Positions 1 to 7,742 are shown, counted from the stretch's first letter. The stretch is 9,171 nt of DNA from Desulfovibrio sp. (GCA_031270875.1 JAISXC010000075.1:1-9171), one strand, 5' to 3'. Numbers and translations are program-made. Notes: generated from the letters alone by a model not told the origin.

Positions 1-369
1 TTCGTCTGTTCCGCCGTCATCGCCGGCATAGGGGGCGCGCTCTATGTGCCGCAGGTGGGCATTATCAACCCCAATGTTTTTCAGCCCCTGTTTTCCGTGG
101 AAATGGTGGTCTGCGTTGCCCTGGGCGGCAGAGGCAGGCTTTATGGAGCCGTTGTCGGCGCCTTGGCGGTGAATTTTATCAAGACATGGTTTACTTCGGC
201 CCTGCCCGAAGTTTGGCTTTTCTTTCTCGGATCTCTTTTTGTGCTGGTGACGCTTTTTCTGCCCGAAGGCCTTGCCGGTATTCCCGCCCTGTGGCGACGT
301 TTCAGAAGCGGGCCCGCTCTCCGCGATCAGACGCCGCGCGATTCCGCTTCCGTGGAGGGCGGGGTATGA
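1..369 (+). CDS. urtC: Urea ABC transporter permease UrtC, C-terminal part (5' truncated)
   Basis: This is the C-terminal 122 residues of a membrane permease of the branched-chain amino acid/urea (LivM-like) family. It enters the window in frame at base 1 and ends with TGA at 367-369. With UrtB it would form the inner-membrane channel of the high-affinity urea importer. The visible part shows hydrophobic stretches at about fragment residues 1-17, 36-63 and 74-95. The motif YVPQVGIINP (about residues 15-24) and the following VALGGRGRLYGAVVGA segment (about 39-54) are characteristic of UrtC, as is the WLFFLGSLFVLVTLFLPEG stretch near the end. The tail of about 25 residues is polar and charged and probably cytoplasmic. 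The stop codon overlaps the urtD start in an ATGA, so translation is probably coupled. The assignment rests on recognised motifs and on the urtD-urtE-urease genes that follow. The start and most of the protein lie outside the window. Confidence 0.93.
   Translation, partial: FVCSAVIAGIGGALYVPQVGIINPNVFQPLFSVEMVVCVALGGRGRLYGAVVGALAVNFIKTWFTSALPEVWLFFLGSLFVLVTLFLPEGLAGIPALWRRFRSGPALRDQTPRDSASVEGGV
354..359 (+). promoter_or_regulatory. Shine-Dalgarno site of urtD
   Basis: GGAGGG lies six bases before the ATG at 366, inside the last codons of urtC. It supports the ATGA-overlap start of urtD over the frame's upstream ATG at 186, which would run through about 180 bases of urtC coding sequence. Confidence 0.7.
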
Positions 370-1280
370 CGGACCCTTTCGACGCTTTTGACAGGCGTCT
401 CCTGGATTCGCTGGAAGACGGCAGCGAACTGAAAGAAAATGTTCAGCGGCTGTTTGAGGAATACTACAGCGGGCCGCGCGCCTTGCGTCCCGGACGGCGG
501 CAGGCGCGTCCCCCGAAAAAATTGCGGGACAACAGCCGCATTGCCCTGTATCTCGAAAATATTTCCGTGAGCTTCGACGGATTTCAGGCTTTAAACCGTC
601 TTACAATGTACATTGACGAGGGGGAGCTGCGTTGCGTCATCGGTCCCAACGGCGCCGGCAAAACCACCATGATGGATGTCATGACCGGCAAAACGCGGCC
701 CGACAGGGGAACGGCCTGGTTTACGCAGGAATACAACCTGCTTGACATGGATGAGGTCAGTATCGCCCAGGCGGGAATTTGCCGCAAATTTCAGAAACCT
801 TCCGTATTTGAAGCTCTCAGCGTGGCGCAGAATTTGGAATTGGCTTGCAGGGGAGACAAAAGCGTGCGTGCGGCGCTGTTTTCCCGCCTGTCCGGGGAGG
901 AGGCCGGTTTTCTGGAGCGTGTGCTGGAGCGCATTCATCTGCGGGAACAGAGAAAAACGGCGGCGGGCAAGCTTTCGCACGGACAGAAGCAGTGGCTGGA
1001 AATAGGCATGCTGCTTATGCAGAAGCCGAGATTGTTGCTTCTGGACGAACCTGTGGCCGGCATGAGCCCTCAGGAGGTTGACCGCACTGTGGAATTGCTG
1101 CACGATATCGCAGGGGAACAAAGCATTGTGCTTGTGGAGCACGACATGGAATTTGTACGCGCCGTGGCCCGTAAGGTGACGGTGCTCCATCAGGGCATGG
1201 TGCTTGCCGAAGGCAGCATGGAAGAGGTGCGGAACAATCCCGATGTGGTGACGGCCTATCTCGGAGAGGCCCAATGCTGA
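366..1280 (+). CDS. urtD: Urea ABC transporter ATP-binding protein UrtD
   Basis: This 304-residue cytoplasmic ATPase powers urea import together with UrtE. The ABC domain starts at about residue 59. Visible motifs are the Walker A GPNGAGKT (93-100), Q-loop Gln143 (KFQKP), the signature LSHGQ (203-207), Walker B LLLLDEP (223-229) and the switch His259 in VEHDM. The phrase GKTRPDRGTAWF just after Walker A, and LSHGQ in place of LSGGQ, are typical of UrtD. The chosen ATG at 366 has a good Shine-Dalgarno site and overlaps the urtC stop. Before the ABC domain lie about 58 residues of charged sequence (DRRLLDSLEDGSELKENV, then an Arg/Pro-rich linker). From family knowledge most UrtD proteins are nearer 250 residues, so this is a modest N-terminal extension of unknown role. 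A shorter internal start cannot be excluded, but no other ATG in frame precedes the ABC core. The next gene, urtE, overlaps its end by seven bases. Confidence 0.95.
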   Translation: MTDPFDAFDRRLLDSLEDGSELKENVQRLFEEYYSGPRALRPGRRQARPPKKLRDNSRIALYLENISVSFDGFQALNRLTMYIDEGELRCVIGPNGAGKTTMMDVMTGKTRPDRGTAWFTQEYNLLDMDEVSIAQAGICRKFQKPSVFEALSVAQNLELACRGDKSVRAALFSRLSGEEAGFLERVLERIHLREQRKTAAGKLSHGQKQWLEIGMLLMQKPRLLLLDEPVAGMSPQEVDRTVELLHDIAGEQSIVLVEHDMEFVRAVARKVTVLHQGMVLAEGSMEEVRNNPDVVTAYLGEAQC

Positions 1281-1969
1281 ACATGATGGGGATTAACCAG
1301 TGTTATGGCGAAAGCCATATATTGTGGGACGTCGCCCTGCATGTTCGGAAAAATGCCTGCACATGTCTTATGGGACGCAACGGCGTGGGCAAGACGACGC
1401 TGCTTCAGTGCGTCATGGGTCTTCTGCCGCTGAATTCCGGACGTATTGTCATGCGGGGCGAGGATATCACGGCATTTCCCCCGGAAAAACGCGCCAGAGC
1501 CGGGTTGGGCTATGTGCCGCAGGGAAGGCAGATTTTTCCCCTGCTCACGGTGGAGGAAAACCTGCTTGTAAGTCTCGCCGCCCACGCGGACGGCGGCAGG
1601 GAGATACCGCCCCATATTTTTTCTTTTTTCCCGGCGCTCAAGGAAATGCTGCATCGTCGCGGCGGCGATCTTTCCGGCGGACAACAGCAGCAGCTTGCCA
1701 TAGCGCGGGCGCTTGTCCTGGACCCCTGCCTGCTTGTTCTGGATGAGCCGACAGAAGGCATTCAGCCGAATATCGTGCAGGAGATTGCCGCCGTCATTCG
1801 CCGCCTTATGACGGAAAGGGGCATGACCGTGCTGCTTGTGGAGCAAAAAGTGCCCTTTGCCCGCGGCGTGGCGGACAGTTACGCGATCATGGAGCGCGGG
1901 CGCATTACGGCCGGCGGTTCCATGAAGGGGCTGGACGCGGCGACGGTCAGGGCTTTTCTCAGTGTCTGA
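1274..1969 (+). CDS. urtE: Urea ABC transporter ATP-binding protein UrtE
   Basis: This is the second ATPase of the urea importer, LivF-like, with 231 residues, the usual family length. It acts on the inner face of the membrane with UrtD and the UrtB/UrtC permeases. Motifs seen are Walker A GRNGVGKT (34-41), Q-loop Gln83 in YVPQGRQIFP, signature LSGGQ (133-137) and Walker B LLVLDEP (153-159), followed by TEGIQPNIV, a typical UrtE sequence. The H-loop position reads VEQ rather than VEH, which is normal for the LivF/UrtE branch. The ATG at 1274 overlaps the end of urtD by seven bases, with a purine-rich GGAGAGG (1263-1269) just upstream. Its own stop overlaps the GTG start of ureD, tying the transporter genes to the urease genes in one transcript. 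Identification is firm because UrtD, UrtE and urease genes are consecutive. Confidence 0.95.
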   Translation: MLNMMGINQCYGESHILWDVALHVRKNACTCLMGRNGVGKTTLLQCVMGLLPLNSGRIVMRGEDITAFPPEKRARAGLGYVPQGRQIFPLLTVEENLLVSLAAHADGGREIPPHIFSFFPALKEMLHRRGGDLSGGQQQQLAIARALVLDPCLLVLDEPTEGIQPNIVQEIAAVIRRLMTERGMTVLLVEQKVPFARGVADSYAIMERGRITAGGSMKGLDAATVRAFLSV

Positions 1970-2861
1970 AGATTGCTGCTGGCCCGCCGTCCTGGAATGT
2001 GTTTTCGCGGAGCGCGGCGGGCGGACAGTCCTTGACCGCCTGCGCTTTGAAGGGCCGTTGCGCGTGCAGAGGCCGTTTTACCCGGAAAAAGCCGGACAAA
2101 AATCAGGAGCGGCCCCGTGCCATTGCTATCTGCTTCATCCGCCGGGGGGAATGGCAAGCGGTGACGATCTCAGAATACACTGCGCCGTGGAACCAGGCGC
2201 GCATTGCCTCCTGACATGGCCTTCGGCCGGAAAGGTTTACCGTACGGACCGCCGGGGGACGGCGCAACGTCAAGCCTTCTCGGCCGTGCTGGACAATGCG
2301 GTTTGCGAATGGCTGCCTCAGGAGACCATTCTGTTTAACGGATCGGGCGCGGTTTTTTCCTCCTTCTTTCATCTCAGCGGGCAATCGCGGCTTATCGCCT
2401 GGGATATTGTCTGCTTTGGACGGCGCGCGGCAGGCGAGGCCTTTGAGCAGGGGAGCTTTTTACAGCGGACGGTCATTGTGCGTGATGGCATGCCGCTTGT
2501 GCATGAACGGCTTGACATGGAAGCCAACGGACCGCTGTGGGCAAGTTCTGCGGGACTGCGGGGCGGCGCGGTTTCCGCGACGGTGTATGCCTGCGGGGGC
2601 AAGGATGCCCCTGAAGACGCCGAGGCGTTACGCGGCGCCTGCGCGCGGCTTCAGAAAATGTTTCTGAGGCCCGCGAAAAACGGCTGTGACGGACGTGTCG
2701 GCGTCCGGAGCGGCGTGACGTGCAGGGGGGGCGTACTGGTAGCGCGCTGTCTTGGGCATGACGGCGCTGCCGCGAAGCGGTTCTGTTTCAGCGTTTGGCG
2801 CGTGATCAGGCCATTGTTGCTCGGCAGGCGGGCATGCCCGCCGCGTGTGTGGAATGTGTAG
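1962..2861 (+). CDS. ureD: Urease accessory protein UreD
   Basis: UreD (UreH in some species) binds apo-urease and, with UreF and UreG, forms the complex that carries nickel to the active site. The frame gives 299 residues, at the upper end of the family range. Family sequence is visible throughout: GPLRVQRPFYP (31-41), CHCYLLHPPGG (53-63) followed by SGDDLRI, EWLPQETILFNG (116-127), the region with RDGMPLVHERL, and the canonical end LLLGRRACPPRVW. I chose the GTG at 1962, which overlaps the urtE stop by eight bases. Only a weak CAGGG lies upstream, so translation probably depends on coupling to urtE. Cysteines are frequent in the N-terminal half (Cys5, 6, 13, 53, 55, 74, 82, 115), a point of interest in a nickel-delivery protein, but I cannot say whether they bind metal. 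Gene order ureD before ureA is common in proteobacterial urease operons. Confidence 0.94.
   Translation: MSEDCCWPAVLECVFAERGGRTVLDRLRFEGPLRVQRPFYPEKAGQKSGAAPCHCYLLHPPGGMASGDDLRIHCAVEPGAHCLLTWPSAGKVYRTDRRGTAQRQAFSAVLDNAVCEWLPQETILFNGSGAVFSSFFHLSGQSRLIAWDIVCFGRRAAGEAFEQGSFLQRTVIVRDGMPLVHERLDMEANGPLWASSAGLRGGAVSATVYACGGKDAPEDAEALRGACARLQKMFLRPAKNGCDGRVGVRSGVTCRGGVLVARCLGHDGAAAKRFCFSVWRVIRPLLLGRRACPPRVWNV
2827..2842 (+). repeat. Perfect 16-base GC-rich palindrome near the end of ureD
   Basis: GGCGGGCATGCCCGCC reads the same on both strands. In RNA it would form a six-pair G/C stem with a CATG loop, about 48 bases before ureA. No T-run follows, so it is not a standard rho-independent terminator. 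It lies in codons for the conserved UreD C-terminus (GRRACPPR), so coding constraint may explain it by chance. Confidence 0.5.
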
Positions 2862-2889
2862 GCAAATCATGTAAACCAGGGGAGGGGCA

Positions 2890-3192
2890 ATGGATCTGTT
2901 GCCGCGGGAGAAAGACAAGCTTCTGCTTTTTGTGGCCGGCCTTCTGGCCGAGCGCCGCAAGGCCAGGGGGATAAAACTCAATTATCCCGAAACGGTGGCT
3001 TATATCAGCCTTGCCATACTGGAAGGAGCGCGGGAGGGCAAAAGAGTGGCCGAACTGATGGGATCCTGCCGCGAGTTGCTCACCGGCGATGACGTTATGG
3101 AAGGAGTGCCCGAAATGGTGCGTGAAGTGCAGGTGGAGGCCACATTTCCGGACGGCACCAAGCTGGTGACCGTGCACGACCCCGTCCGGTGA
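2890..3192 (+). CDS. ureA: Urease subunit gamma UreA
   Basis: This is the smallest structural subunit of urease, at 100 residues the standard bacterial length. The sequence follows the family along its whole length: it opens [21 protein letters not shown] (residues 3-23) and includes [12 protein letters not shown] (29-40), [10 protein letters not shown] (42-51), [11 protein letters not shown] (67-77) and the ending [17 protein letters not shown]. It packs against UreB and UreC in the (alpha-beta-gamma)3 enzyme and has no catalytic residues of its own. The ATG at 2890 is preceded by a strong GGAGGGG (2881-2887). It lies 28 bases after ureD, the second-largest gap in the operon, and a GC-rich palindrome sits just upstream at the end of ureD. 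Gamma and beta are separate here, unlike the fused UreA of Helicobacter. Confidence 0.98.
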   Translation: MDLLPREKDKLLLFVAGLLAERRKARGIKLNYPETVAYISLAILEGAREGKRVAELMGSCRELLTGDDVMEGVPEMVREVQVEATFPDGTKLVTVHDPVR

Positions 3193-3214
3193 CGGATTAT
3201 GGGAGGAGAGCCTT

Positions 3215-3541
3215 ATGATACCGGGTGAATACAAATTGCTTGGCGAGGACATTGTCATCAACGAAGGCCGGGACACCACGGAGGTGGATGTTGCCAATAC
3301 CGGCGACAGACCGGTGCAGGTAGGGTCGCATTATCATTTTTACGAAGTCAATCCGGCCCTTGTTTTTGAACGCGAAAAGGCCTTCGGTCGCCGGCTGGAC
3401 ATTGTCGCCGGCACGGCGGTGCGTTTCGAGCCGGGGCAGACCCGTTCCGTCAGGCTGACGGATTTTGGAGGGAGACGGCACGTTTACGGTTTCAGGGGGA
3501 AGGTCATGGGCGCGATTTCCACGGACGGGAGTACGGCATGA
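3215..3541 (+). CDS. ureB: Urease subunit beta UreB
   Basis: This is the beta subunit of urease, with 108 residues. Family motifs are MIPGEY at the start, [24 protein letters not shown] (about 26-49), [20 protein letters not shown] (about 60-79) and [15 protein letters not shown] near the end, all canonical. The beta subunit supports trimer assembly and the region around the mobile flap of UreC. A good ribosome site, GGGAGGAG (3201-3208), lies seven bases before the ATG, 22 bases after the ureA stop. The stop overlaps the ureC start in an ATGA at 3538-3541, so beta and alpha are probably translated in coupled, equal amounts. Confidence 0.98.
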   Translation: MIPGEYKLLGEDIVINEGRDTTEVDVANTGDRPVQVGSHYHFYEVNPALVFEREKAFGRRLDIVAGTAVRFEPGQTRSVRLTDFGGRRHVYGFRGKVMGAISTDGSTA

Positions 3542-5253
3542 TACGGGTACGGCGTGAACAGTACGCGGAGATTTTCGGTCCCACCACGGGAGATCGCATC
3601 CGCCTTGCGGACACCGATTTGTGGATTGCCGTGGAAAGGGATTACTGCGTCTACGGCGATGAGGTCACATTCGGCGGGGGCAAGGTCATCCGTGACGGCA
3701 TGGGGCAGAGCCAGAGCGGCCATGGCGAGGCTGTGGACACTGTTGTCACCAATGCCGTCATTGTGGACTACAGCGGCATCTTCAAAGCGGATGTGGGCAT
3801 CAAGGATGGTTGCATCGCCGCTGTCGGCAAGGCCGGGAATCCCGATACCCAGGACGGCGTAACCATTGTCGTCGGGCCGGTTACGGAGGTTATTGCCGGA
3901 GAGGGTTGCCTGCTCACCGCGGGGGGCATGGATTCGCACATACATTTTATCGCGCCGCAGCAGGTGCAGGAAGCGCTCTGCAGCGGCATCACCACAATGG
4001 TAGGCGGGGGGACGGGGCCGGCAACCGGCACCAACGCCACCACCTGCACGCCGGGAAGCTGGCATCTGGCCCGCATGATCATGGCCACCAACGCCATGCC
4101 CATGAATTTCGGCTTTCTGGGCAAAGGCAATGCAAGCCGCCCCGAAGCCCTGCGCGAGCAGGTCGAAGCCGGGGCCTGCGGCCTGAAACTCCACGAGGAC
4201 TGGGGCACAACCCCCGCCGCCATTGACGCCTGCCTGTCTGTGGCGGACGAATATGACGTGCAGGTCGCCATCCATACAGACACGCTCAACGAAAGCGGCT
4301 TTGTGGAAGATACCCTGAGCGCCTTCAAGGGGCGCACCATACACACGTATCATACCGAAGGCGCAGGCGGAGGGCACGCGCCGGACATCATAAAGGCCTG
4401 CGCGCTGCCCAACGTGCTGCCCTCTTCAACCAATCCCACGCGCCCCTATACGGTGAACACCATTGACGAGCATCTGGACATGCTCATGGTGTGCCACCAC
4501 CTCAACCCGTCCCTGCCCGAGGACGTGGCCTTCGCCGATTCGCGCATCCGGCGGGAAACCATTGCGGCTGAAGACATCCTGCATGATATGGGCGTGATTT
4601 CCATGATTTCTTCTGATTCGCAAGCCATGGGACGCGTTGGCGAGGTCATTTCCAGGACGTGGCAGACAGCCCACAAAATGAAGGCGCAGCGTGGTCCCCT
4701 GCCTGAGGATGCGGGCAGCGGCAACGATAACTTCCGCGTCAGGCGCTACTTGGCGAAGTACACCATCAATCCGGCCCTGACGCACGGCATGGCGGACAGA
4801 ATCGGTTCCGTCACCGCGGGCAGGGTGGCGGATCTGGTGCTCTGGAAACCGGCCTTTTTCGGAGTCAAACCTCATCTTGTTCTCAAAGGCGGCTCCATAG
4901 CGGCGTCGCCCATGGGAGACTGCAATGCCTCCATCCCCACGCCGCAGCCGGTGTATTACAGACCGATGTTCGCCGCGTTCGGAGCGGCGGGAGCCGCCTC
5001 CGGCATCACGTTTGTCAGCCGCGCGGCCTTGGACAACGGCAGAGTGGAAACGCTGCGCGGCCTTGGCGTAACGCGCGAACTGGTTGCCTGTTCCCGCACG
5101 CGCGCGCTGGGGAAAAAAGACATGAAACTCAACAATGCCCTGCCGCGTCTGGAGGTGGACCCCCAAACCTACGAAGTGAGGGCCGACGGGGTGCTTTTGC
5201 GGTGCGATCCGGCCCGTGAACTGCCGCTCGCGCAACGGTATTTCCTTTTTTGA
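3538..5253 (+). CDS. ureC: Urease subunit alpha UreC (catalytic)
   Basis: This is the catalytic subunit, which hydrolyses urea to ammonia and carbamate at a di-nickel centre in the cytoplasm. It has 571 residues, close to the usual 566-572. In Klebsiella numbering all key residues are present at the same positions: nickel ligands His134, His136, His246, His272 and Asp360, the carbamylated Lys217, substrate-binding His219, flap residues Cys319 and His320, and Arg336. Motifs include [13 protein letters not shown] (14-26), [11 protein letters not shown] (132-142), GLKLHEDWG (215-223) and MVCHHL (317-322). The numbering match implies an N-terminal region free of insertions. The ATG overlaps the ureB stop, with GGGAG at 3527-3531. 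Nothing suggests an inactive or degraded enzyme. Codon third positions are rich in C and G, slightly more so than in the neighbouring accessory genes, as expected of a well-expressed gene. Confidence 0.99.
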   Translation: MIRVRREQYAEIFGPTTGDRIRLADTDLWIAVERDYCVYGDEVTFGGGKVIRDGMGQSQSGHGEAVDTVVTNAVIVDYSGIFKADVGIKDGCIAAVGKAGNPDTQDGVTIVVGPVTEVIAGEGCLLTAGGMDSHIHFIAPQQVQEALCSGITTMVGGGTGPATGTNATTCTPGSWHLARMIMATNAMPMNFGFLGKGNASRPEALREQVEAGACGLKLHEDWGTTPAAIDACLSVADEYDVQVAIHTDTLNESGFVEDTLSAFKGRTIHTYHTEGAGGGHAPDIIKACALPNVLPSSTNPTRPYTVNTIDEHLDMLMVCHHLNPSLPEDVAFADSRIRRETIAAEDILHDMGVISMISSDSQAMGRVGEVISRTWQTAHKMKAQRGPLPEDAGSGNDNFRVRRYLAKYTINPALTHGMADRIGSVTAGRVADLVLWKPAFFGVKPHLVLKGGSIAASPMGDCNASIPTPQPVYYRPMFAAFGAAGAASGITFVSRAALDNGRVETLRGLGVTRELVACSRTRALGKKDMKLNNALPRLEVDPQTYEVRADGVLLRCDPARELPLAQRYFLF

Positions 5254-5260
5254 GGCGGAA

Positions 5261-5719
5261 ATGATCAAATTGACGCGCAACCTCGGCCCCACCGGCGGCG
5301 CTTTTGCCGATCGTCTCCGGCTGGATTGCGAATCGCGCTCCAGGGCGCGTCTGAGAGTGCGCCTTGAGAGCGGCGCGGAGGCGGGGCTTTTTCTGGAATA
5401 CGGCAAGACACTGGCGCAGGGTGACATACTGGCCGCTGATGACGGGTTTCTGGTCAGGGTGGAGTGCGAGCCCGAGGCCGTGATTACCGCCCATGCCAAA
5501 GACTGGGGACTTTTGGCAAGGGGTTGTTATCACTTGGGCAACCGGCATGTTCCTTTGCAGATTGGCGAGTTGTGGCTGCGTTTTACGCCGGATCCCGTGC
5601 TGGAAAAACTTGTCCGCCAACTTGGTTTTGTGGCGGTGCCGGAAACCGCGCCGTTTACGCCGGAGACGGGCGCGTACGCAAGCGGGCATGGGCATGACGG
5701 CGGCGGGCGGCATGGATGA
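5261..5719 (+). CDS. ureE: Urease nickel-delivery metallochaperone UreE
   Basis: UreE is the cytoplasmic nickel metallochaperone that loads UreG during urease maturation. The frame gives 152 residues with the family motif CYHLGNRHVPLQI (89-101). It includes His96, the conserved nickel ligand at the dimer interface. The C-terminal half has PDPVLEKLVRQLG and PFTPETGAYAS as in other UreE. Where Klebsiella UreE carries HHDHVL with metal ligands His110 and His112, this protein reads TPDPVL, with Pro110 and Pro112. The His-rich tail is short: GHGHDGGGRHG, with three histidines. It should therefore hold few nickel ions. The ATG at 5261 follows GAGG (5252-5255), which overlaps the ureC stop. An in-frame GTG at 5216 lies inside ureC and is less likely. 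Its end overlaps ureF by ATGA. Confidence 0.93.
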   Translation: MIKLTRNLGPTGGAFADRLRLDCESRSRARLRVRLESGAEAGLFLEYGKTLAQGDILAADDGFLVRVECEPEAVITAHAKDWGLLARGCYHLGNRHVPLQIGELWLRFTPDPVLEKLVRQLGFVAVPETAPFTPETGAYASGHGHDGGGRHG

Positions 5720-6417
5720 GCGGCGCATTTCCCTTGCCTCCCGCGCGCTTGCTGCCTTTTCTGTATCTGGCCAGTCCGTCTCTGCCTGTGGGAGCTTTTT
5801 CCTGGTCCCAGGGGCTTGCTCCCGCCTGCGCCGCGAATCTGGTTCACAATGCGGCATCCTTGCGCGAGTGGCTTATGAATGTGCTGCGCTTCGGCCTGGG
5901 GAATCTGGATGTGCCGATTCTTTTTCGCTGTTGCGGGGCGGCGGCAGAGGATGATGCGGAAAGATTTTTTTATTGGAACGACATGCTCCTCGCCGGGCGG
6001 GAAAGCGCGGAATTGTGGTCGGAAGAAGATCAAATGGGCAAGGCGCTCTGCCGTCTTCTGCGTGGGCAGCGGCTGCTGCCCGCCTGGATGAACGGCAGAA
6101 ACTGCGGCTATGTCGCCGCGTTCGCACTGGGGGCCACGCGTTTGTGCGCGTCCCTGGGCGTGGGGCATTCCGCCGGGGAGACGGCCTGCGCCTTTGTCTG
6201 GAGCTGGCTGGAAAACCAGGCGGTATGCGCCTGCAAATGTCTGCCGCTTGGGCAGACGGCCGTCCAGCATATTCTGCTTGACATTATGCCGCATATTCCG
6301 AAAATTCTGGACAAGGCGGCTCGCAGGAAAGACGACGAGGTGGGCGCATCCCTCCCCGGTCTCGCCATTGCGAGCGCCGCGCACGAGCGGCTGTACGGCA
6401 GAATGTTCAGGAGCTGA
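5716..6417 (+). CDS. ureF: Urease accessory protein UreF
   Basis: UreF bridges UreD and UreG in the urease maturation complex and is thought to gate the GTPase activity of UreG. At 233 residues it has the family length. Typical features are LYLASPSLPVGAFSWSQGL (16-34), the LREWL and DVPIL segments, and further on WNDMLLAGRESAEL followed by EDQMGKALCRLL. The alanine-rich segment GYVAAFALGATRLCASLG and the end AHERLYGRMFRS also fit. The protein is mostly helical, with cysteines at CC and CACKC positions. The ATG at 5716 overlaps the ureE stop. Another ATG four bases earlier (5712) is out of frame. The stop codon sits in the loop of a six-pair hairpin (6409-6424). Unusually, the next gene is not ureG: two sulfur-metabolism genes intervene. 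Confidence 0.95.
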   Translation: MSGAFPLPPARLLPFLYLASPSLPVGAFSWSQGLAPACAANLVHNAASLREWLMNVLRFGLGNLDVPILFRCCGAAAEDDAERFFYWNDMLLAGRESAELWSEEDQMGKALCRLLRGQRLLPAWMNGRNCGYVAAFALGATRLCASLGVGHSAGETACAFVWSWLENQAVCACKCLPLGQTAVQHILLDIMPHIPKILDKAARRKDDEVGASLPGLAIASAAHERLYGRMFRS

Positions 6418-6424
6418 CGCTCCT
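6409..6424 (+). repeat. Inverted repeat spanning the ureF stop codon
   Basis: AGGAGC and GCTCCT form a perfect six-pair stem around the loop TGAC, which contains the ureF stop. The following bases (CAATTTCC) lack a clear T-run, so this is at most a weak terminator or an RNA stability/processing element between the ure genes and metY. Chance is possible for a stem this short. Confidence 0.4.
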
Positions 6425-6440
6425 CAATTTCCAACCTTAT

Positions 6441-6445
6441 GGAGG
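6441..6445 (+). promoter_or_regulatory. Shine-Dalgarno site of the metY-type gene
   Basis: GGAGG lies seven bases before the ATG at 6453, in the 35-base gap after ureF, the largest gap in the window. It indicates independent initiation rather than coupling to ureF. Confidence 0.75.
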
Positions 6446-6452
6446 CTCATTT

Positions 6453-7742
6453 ATGCCAAGGCGACCATATCATATTGAAACCCTCGCCCTGCACGCCGGG
6501 CAGGAGGCCGATCCGACCACCATGGCCAGAGCCGTTCCGGTCTATCGGACCACGGCTTACAAATTTCGCGATTCAAAGCACGGCGCGGATTTGTTCGCCC
6601 TGCGCGAACCCGGCAACATCTACGCGCGGCTTATGAACCCCACAAATGACGTGCTTGAGAAACGCCTGGCGGAACTGGACGGCGGCGCGGCGGCCCTTTC
6701 GCTGGCCAGCGGCACGGCGGGCGTATATTTTTCCATAACCAACATCCTGCGCTCCGGCGACGAGCTGGTGAGCGCCGTCAATCTTTACGGCGGCACGTAC
6801 ACCATGTTTGACGCCATACTGCCGCAGCAGGACATTGCGGTGCGTTTTACGCCGGTGAACGATTTCGCGGCGGTGGAAAAGGCAGTCAATGAAAAAACGC
6901 GCGCCGTCTTTGTTGAAACCATCGGAAATCCCGTGCTGGATGTGGCCGACATCGCCGGATACGCCGCCGTGGCCCAAAAATTTCATCTGCCGCTCCTCGT
7001 TGACGCCACCTTTACCCCGCCGACGCTCCTGCGTCCCATAGAGTACGGCGCCGATATCGTCATTCATTCCTTGAGCAAGTGGATCGGCGGGCACGGCGTG
7101 GGGATAGGGGGCATTGTCGTCGACGCGGGCAAATTTGACTGGACAGACCCCAAATTCTCCCTCTACAACGAACCGGACCGCGGATATCACGGTCTGCGTT
7201 TCGCGCATGACCTCGGCGATCTGAACCCCGTCGCCTTCGCGCTCCGCCTGCGCACCGTCGGTTTGCGCAATCAGGGGGCGACCCTCGCCCCCGACGCGGC
7301 CTGGCAGTTTCTCCAGGGGGTTGAAACCCTGCCCCTGCGCATGGCGAGGCACAGTGAAAACGCGCTCAGCGTCGCCGAATATCTCAAAAAACATCCCAAG
7401 GTCACCTGGGTGCGCTATCCCGGCCTGGAAGGAGACCCCTCGCATTCTCTCGCGGAAAAATACCTGCCCGCCGGCAAGGGCGGAATGGTCGTCTTCGGCG
7501 TCAGGGGCGGCGAGGAAGCCGCGATAAAACTGGTGGACAACATAGAGCTTTTCAGCCTGCTGGCCAATGTGGGCGATGCCAAGAGCCTGATTATCCATTC
7601 CGGCAGCACAACGCATTCGCAGTTGTCGCAGGAGGCGCAGGCGGCCGGCGGGCTGCACGGCGATTTGGTCCGTCTCTCCATAGGGCTTGAGCATATTGAC
7701 GACATTATCGGCGCGCTCGCGGACGCGCTTGAGACAATTTGA
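6453..7742 (+). CDS. metY: O-acetylhomoserine sulfhydrylase-like PLP enzyme (MetY family)
   Basis: This 429-residue enzyme belongs to the Cys/Met metabolism PLP family and has the usual length for MetY. MetY joins O-acetylhomoserine and a sulfur donor, usually sulfide, to give homocysteine and acetate in the cytoplasm. The predicted PLP lysine is Lys209 in HSLSKWIGGHG (205-215). Asp184 in LVDATFTPP should pair with the PLP ring nitrogen, and Tyr57 and Arg59 in IYARLMNPT (56-64) fit the phosphate-binding pair. LYGGTY (111-116), AKSLIIHSGSTTHSQL near the C-terminus and the ending VRLSIGLEHIDDII are typical of MetY. Some positions differ from the commonest form: SGTAG for SGQAA and DATF for DNTF, suggesting a separate clade. 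Cystathionine synthase or lyase activity is less likely given the length and the long insertion before DLGDLNPVAF. It has its own ribosome site and lies between ureF and larE, where it has no known role in urease. Confidence 0.88.
   Translation: MPRRPYHIETLALHAGQEADPTTMARAVPVYRTTAYKFRDSKHGADLFALREPGNIYARLMNPTNDVLEKRLAELDGGAAALSLASGTAGVYFSITNILRSGDELVSAVNLYGGTYTMFDAILPQQDIAVRFTPVNDFAAVEKAVNEKTRAVFVETIGNPVLDVADIAGYAAVAQKFHLPLLVDATFTPPTLLRPIEYGADIVIHSLSKWIGGHGVGIGGIVVDAGKFDWTDPKFSLYNEPDRGYHGLRFAHDLGDLNPVAFALRLRTVGLRNQGATLAPDAAWQFLQGVETLPLRMARHSENALSVAEYLKKHPKVTWVRYPGLEGDPSHSLAEKYLPAGKGGMVVFGVRGGEEAAIKLVDNIELFSLLANVGDAKSLIIHSGSTTHSQLSQEAQAAGGLHGDLVRLSIGLEHIDDIIGALADALETI

Noticed and set aside
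186..365. Upstream ATG at 186 in the urtD frame
   Set aside because: It would overlap urtC by about 180 bases in another frame and the added residues look like antisense-type filler. The ATG at 366 has a ribosome site.
1824..1850. VEQ in place of VEH at the H-loop of UrtE
   Set aside because: Lack of the switch histidine at first looks like a defect, but glutamine here is normal in the LivF/UrtE branch.
3484..5499. Long minus-strand open frames (3484-4377 and 4426-5499) opposite ureC and ureE
   Set aside because: They mirror ureC and ureE codon bias, have low-complexity composition and no motifs. The plus-strand urease genes explain the region.
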